Shown: positions 61,630 through 64,000 of the stretch, in pieces
How positions within the stretch are numbered: position 1 is the first letter of the stretch
Layout: each line of letters begins with the position of its first letter
Assembly: GCA_023426245.1 (NCBI GenBank)
Contig: JAFABB010000030.1
Span: 259,108-323,107, forward strand
Source: Bacillota bacterium
Lineage (GTDB): Bacteria > Bacillota > UBA4882 > UBA8346
Length of the DNA: 64,000 nt
Direction of reading: 5' to 3'
The notes under the pieces: model-generated
The model's database searches: none
Seen by the model: only the letters and a program-made list of their open reading frames with translations
What the model was told of the DNA's origin: nothing
Position numbers and translations under genes: made by a program

Positions 61630-63120
61630 ATGTTTATTATCGCCCTTGCCATTCTGGTCATTGCCTTCATTTTAACATACAAAAACCTTAATTATTTATC
61701 CGCCAAGTTTTTGGTGGGCATTATTTCCGGTTGGCTCATTTCAATCGTTTCTTTACTGATCTACATCAATAAACGGAATTATTACTACAATATCATCAAC
61801 AAGTTTTTTGGGATTAACCTGGTTTCATGGACAACTGTTCTATCCCATATCAATATCGATCTCATTATTTGCTTATTGAATCTGGGTGTAACGATATTCA
61901 TTTATTCGATGCTCGGCTTTGCTACTGCTTTTACTAGACGCCATGCTTCGGTACGTAAAGATTTTTTGATTTATTCTTTATCAGCAATCATCCCCTTGGT
62001 TGAAATGCTGATCAATAATCCTTATATCTTTCGTTTTTTCGATGCATGGTTGACGCCGGAATCCGACACCGCATTTTTAGGGAATATAATCGATAATATC
62101 AATACCGTATTTCGGGTCGGTAATATTCTTTATCTAGTGAGCGCTTTCGTAATTCTTTTCCGATATTATTTCAATTATCCGAATATCAGTTTTTTTAAGA
62201 AATACACTTTATTGAATATCCTTGGTTTGCTTCCGGTGGTCATCATCTATTTCATTATTTTTGCCTGGTTACCCAAGTTAATGCTGGAACCGACAAATAT
62301 CAAGGGGTTCTATAACTATATATTACCGGACTTACGAGAGCACATTTTATTTTTTAATATTTTTCCCTTTATTGTTAGCGGTTTCTTTGGATTCATGGTG
62401 GTTTTGATTTTCAAATATAATTCCATCGAGAAGTATTACCAAAACTTTGATGGATTAATTAACCGGAGCATCGATACAGCAAACCTCAGCGTTAGTACAT
62501 TCTCTCATTCGGTCAAAAATCATTTGGTCGCCATTCAGGCTGAAACCTTATTTTTAGAAAAGAAATTTATTGACGACCAAGTGACCAAGCATAGTTTGGA
62601 ATTGATTTTAAATTCTTGTAAGATCTCTTTGGAGAACATGGAACGCGCTAAAAAACTAAGGGATATCCAATTATCCCTCAAACCGATGCGGCTCAGTAGG
62701 CCCCTGGAAAACGCCTTATCCCGCTTTGATTTGGGAGCGAATATTCATGTGAAGCTTCTTTATAATACGGAAGTTCCATTGGCCTATATTGATGAAGTTT
62801 ATTTCAGCGAGGCCTTATTTAATATCATTCAGAATGCCATTGAAGCAATGGGGAATCGCAATCAAGGCCTTGTTGAAGTCGCGGTATCGAAAAAATCCCA
62901 ATGGGCTGTAATTAGCATCACCGATAATGGGCCAGGGATTCCAGAGGAGGTTATCGGGGAAATTTTTTCACCGTTTTTTAGTACTAAGGCCGCTCAAACC
63001 AATTGGGGGATTGGATTATCCTTTTGCCATAAGATTATCACGGGGCATGATGGAAAAATCGGAGTGGAAAGTCAACCAGGAAAGGGCAGTTCCTTTACAA
63101 TAATGCTCCCGGCGATCTAG
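61630..63120 (+). CDS. membrane sensor histidine kinase
   Basis: A 496-residue kinase. About seven or eight membrane helices span residues 1-270. The phospho-acceptor box TFSHSVKNHLVAIQAE is near 295, N box NIIQNAIEAM near 398, G1 ITDNGPGIP, F box SPFFSTKAA, and G2 NWGIGLSFCHK. It has the same design as the orphan kinase at 16857-18218. ATG at 61,630 is preferred (GAGG 5 nt upstream) over a TTG ten codons earlier. It pairs with the response regulator downstream. Confidence 0.9.
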   Translation: MFIIALAILVIAFILTYKNLNYLSAKFLVGIISGWLISIVSLLIYINKRNYYYNIINKFFGINLVSWTTVLSHINIDLIICLLNLGVTIFIYSMLGFATAFTRRHASVRKDFLIYSLSAIIPLVEMLINNPYIFRFFDAWLTPESDTAFLGNIIDNINTVFRVGNILYLVSAFVILFRYYFNYPNISFFKKYTLLNILGLLPVVIIYFIIFAWLPKLMLEPTNIKGFYNYILPDLREHILFFNIFPFIVSGFFGFMVVLIFKYNSIEKYYQNFDGLINRSIDTANLSVSTFSHSVKNHLVAIQAETLFLEKKFIDDQVTKHSLELILNSCKISLENMERAKKLRDIQLSLKPMRLSRPLENALSRFDLGANIHVKLLYNTEVPLAYIDEVYFSEALFNIIQNAIEAMGNRNQGLVEVAVSKKSQWAVISITDNGPGIPEEVIGEIFSPFFSTKAAQTNWGIGLSFCHKIITGHDGKIGVESQPGKGSSFTIMLPAI

Positions 63121-63165
63121 GATCTTTGAGGGGATGAAATGATGGGGAATTTACAGGAGAACACA

Positions 63166-63873
63166 ATGGATAAGATCAGGGTTATGATCGTGGATGATCT
63201 TGAGGCGCACCGACGGCGTTTGGAACGGGCGATTGCTGATGAACCGGATATCGAATTGGTTCAATCCGCTTCCAGCGGCAAAGAGGCTGTTTTGTATGGC
63301 AATCAATATCACCCGGACATCATTCTAATGGACATCGAGATGGAGGATAAATATGCCGGGATTACGGCGTCCCGTCAAATCAACCATGATTTGCCCGATG
63401 TAAAAATTATTATTCTCACCATTTATGAGGATGATAATCATATTTTTGCCGCTTTCCAGACCGGAATTGTTGATTACTTGGTTAAAACAGCCGAAAATGC
63501 GAAAATTTTAGAAGCAATCCGCGATGCTTATCAAAATCTCTCTCCGATCCGACCGATTATTGCTGAAAAAATCCGTCATGAGTTTCAAAAAGTTAAATTA
63601 CAGGAACAAAATATGTTGTACATTTTAAAACTCATTTCCAACCTAACTCCCAGTGAAATCGTTGTCTTACGGCATCTTTACGAGGGGAAGACTAAACGTC
63701 AACTTTCGGAGATCCGTTGTGTTGAGTATAGTACAATAAAAAAACAGATTAATAGTATCCTTAAAAAATGTGAACAAAAAAGTACCCGTGATTTATTGAG
63801 TTTGCTGAAAGAGATGAAGATTTTCGAGGTCTTGGCCAAATTAAAGTCGGAGAGTGAAGGCAATGAACGATAA
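63166..63873 (+). CDS. response regulator with LuxR-like output domain
   Basis: A 235-residue regulator. The receiver domain has the acidic pocket MIVDD, phosphorylation Asp in DIILMDIEM near 50, Thr in IILTIYEDD and Lys in YLVKTAE. A C-terminal LuxR-type HTH follows (LTPSEIVVLRHLYEGKTKRQ, STIKKQINSILKKCEQ). The ATG at 63,166 is chosen for AGGAG 6 nt upstream; an ATG pair at 63,139 also has a site. It forms an operon with the kinase just upstream. Confidence 0.92.
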   Translation: MDKIRVMIVDDLEAHRRRLERAIADEPDIELVQSASSGKEAVLYGNQYHPDIILMDIEMEDKYAGITASRQINHDLPDVKIIILTIYEDDNHIFAAFQTGIVDYLVKTAENAKILEAIRDAYQNLSPIRPIIAEKIRHEFQKVKLQEQNMLYILKLISNLTPSEIVVLRHLYEGKTKRQLSEIRCVEYSTIKKQINSILKKCEQKSTRDLLSLLKEMKIFEVLAKLKSESEGNER

Positions 63874-63874
63874 A

Positions 63875-63912
63875 GGGGCCGTCTCAGAAGTAAATTGAGA
63901 CAGCCCCTTTTG
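63875..63912. terminator. hairpin at the end of an IS1182-like element / operon terminator
   Basis: GGGGCCGTCTCA and TGAGACAGCCCC around a short loop, followed by TTTT. It ends the kinase/regulator operon on the plus strand and probably represents the terminal repeat region of the insertion sequence that begins here. Confidence 0.65.
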
Positions 63913-63935
63913 CATAAACAAAGAATGAAGAGGAA

Positions 63936-64000
63936 TTATGGAGCTAAAATCGTTGCAAACTTGGTTAAATTATGAGCAATACTTAATAAACCCCATTCAA
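63936..64000 (-). mobile_element. IS1182-family transposase, C-terminal end (rest outside window)
   Basis: The last 20 codons on the minus strand read EWGLLSIAHNLTKFATILAP before a stop, matching the conserved WGLLxIAHNLxKLA tail of IS1182-type transposases. The rest of the gene lies beyond the right edge. Confidence 0.62.

Overview
The window looks like chromosomal DNA of a low- to moderate-GC Gram-positive bacterium (Bacillota), probably an anaerobe. It has strong AGGAGG-type ribosome binding sites, frequent GTG/TTG starts, XRE/DeoR/ROK/AraC regulators, ribose-type sugar ABC systems, a LysM protein and bacillary-type LexA and sigma-A sites. I cannot name the species.

Region 1 (1-14,240) is the early part of an integrated prophage or phage-like element whose other end lies left of the window. 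Its right border is a tRNA-Arg gene (14,240-14,316, minus), with a tyrosine integrase, an excisionase-like protein and a two-headed XRE repressor pointing at it. A divergent operator region (11,864-12,023) separates these from a long leftward operon. That operon carries Cro-like and HTH proteins, an HNH/AP2-type homing-endonuclease-like gene, small coiled-coil and membrane proteins and a probable ssDNA-binding-type protein. It then carries a split Rad50/SbcC plus Mre11/SbcD pair, a GIY-YIG-like protein, an extra DnaN sliding clamp and a RecD2-like helicase cut by the window edge. A plus-strand DUF2321 gene sits in it as a probable cargo gene. The operon also holds two densely structured gene-free stretches (about 7,815-7,963 and 9,403-9,644), and a short plus-strand transcription unit with a near-perfect promoter and terminator (9,040-9,127).

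Region 2 (14,300-31,000) is mixed chromosomal DNA. It holds a FlxA-like protein, a membrane-fused spermidine synthase-like enzyme, an orphan sensor kinase, a LysM protein with an Arg/Tyr/Pro tail, a DeoR-HAD pair, lipoate-protein ligase, a ferritin-like protein and an SOS-controlled small gene. It also has a GH127 beta-L-arabinofuranosidase with a bacteriocin-type double-glycine leader, and a divergent SDR/AraC pair. Gene remnants and about 120-bp palindromic MITE-like elements are scattered through it.

Region 3 (31,000-38,400) contains an ECF sigma factor with a small membrane protein, and an operon for a zinc-ribbon membrane protein, a PAP2 phosphatase and a DedA protein. Sequence similarity shows an old block duplication whose two copies have decayed in complementary ways. 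Both copies keep the same ECF-type promoter, so the sigma factor probably drives both. A 1.5-kb graveyard with a UmuC fragment and then a methyl-accepting chemotaxis protein follow.

Region 4 (38,400-58,450) holds two sugar/polyol catabolic clusters on the minus strand. Cluster A (38,363-49,712) encodes an erythritol/threitol-dehydrogenase-like enzyme, a ribose-type ABC importer with two permeases, a split transketolase with a DeoR regulator gene lying between its halves, a glycerol-kinase-like FGGY kinase and a PHP phosphoesterase. Cluster B (50,871-58,447) encodes a ROK repressor, a second importer, a sorbitol/iditol-type dehydrogenase, a PfkB-family kinase and a cupin-like protein. Its operators can be read directly from the sequence.

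Region 5 (58,600-64,000) has a LuxR-type remnant, an ATP-dependent DNA ligase D (PE-LIG-POL order), a sensor kinase/response regulator pair and the tail of an IS1182-like transposase at the right edge.
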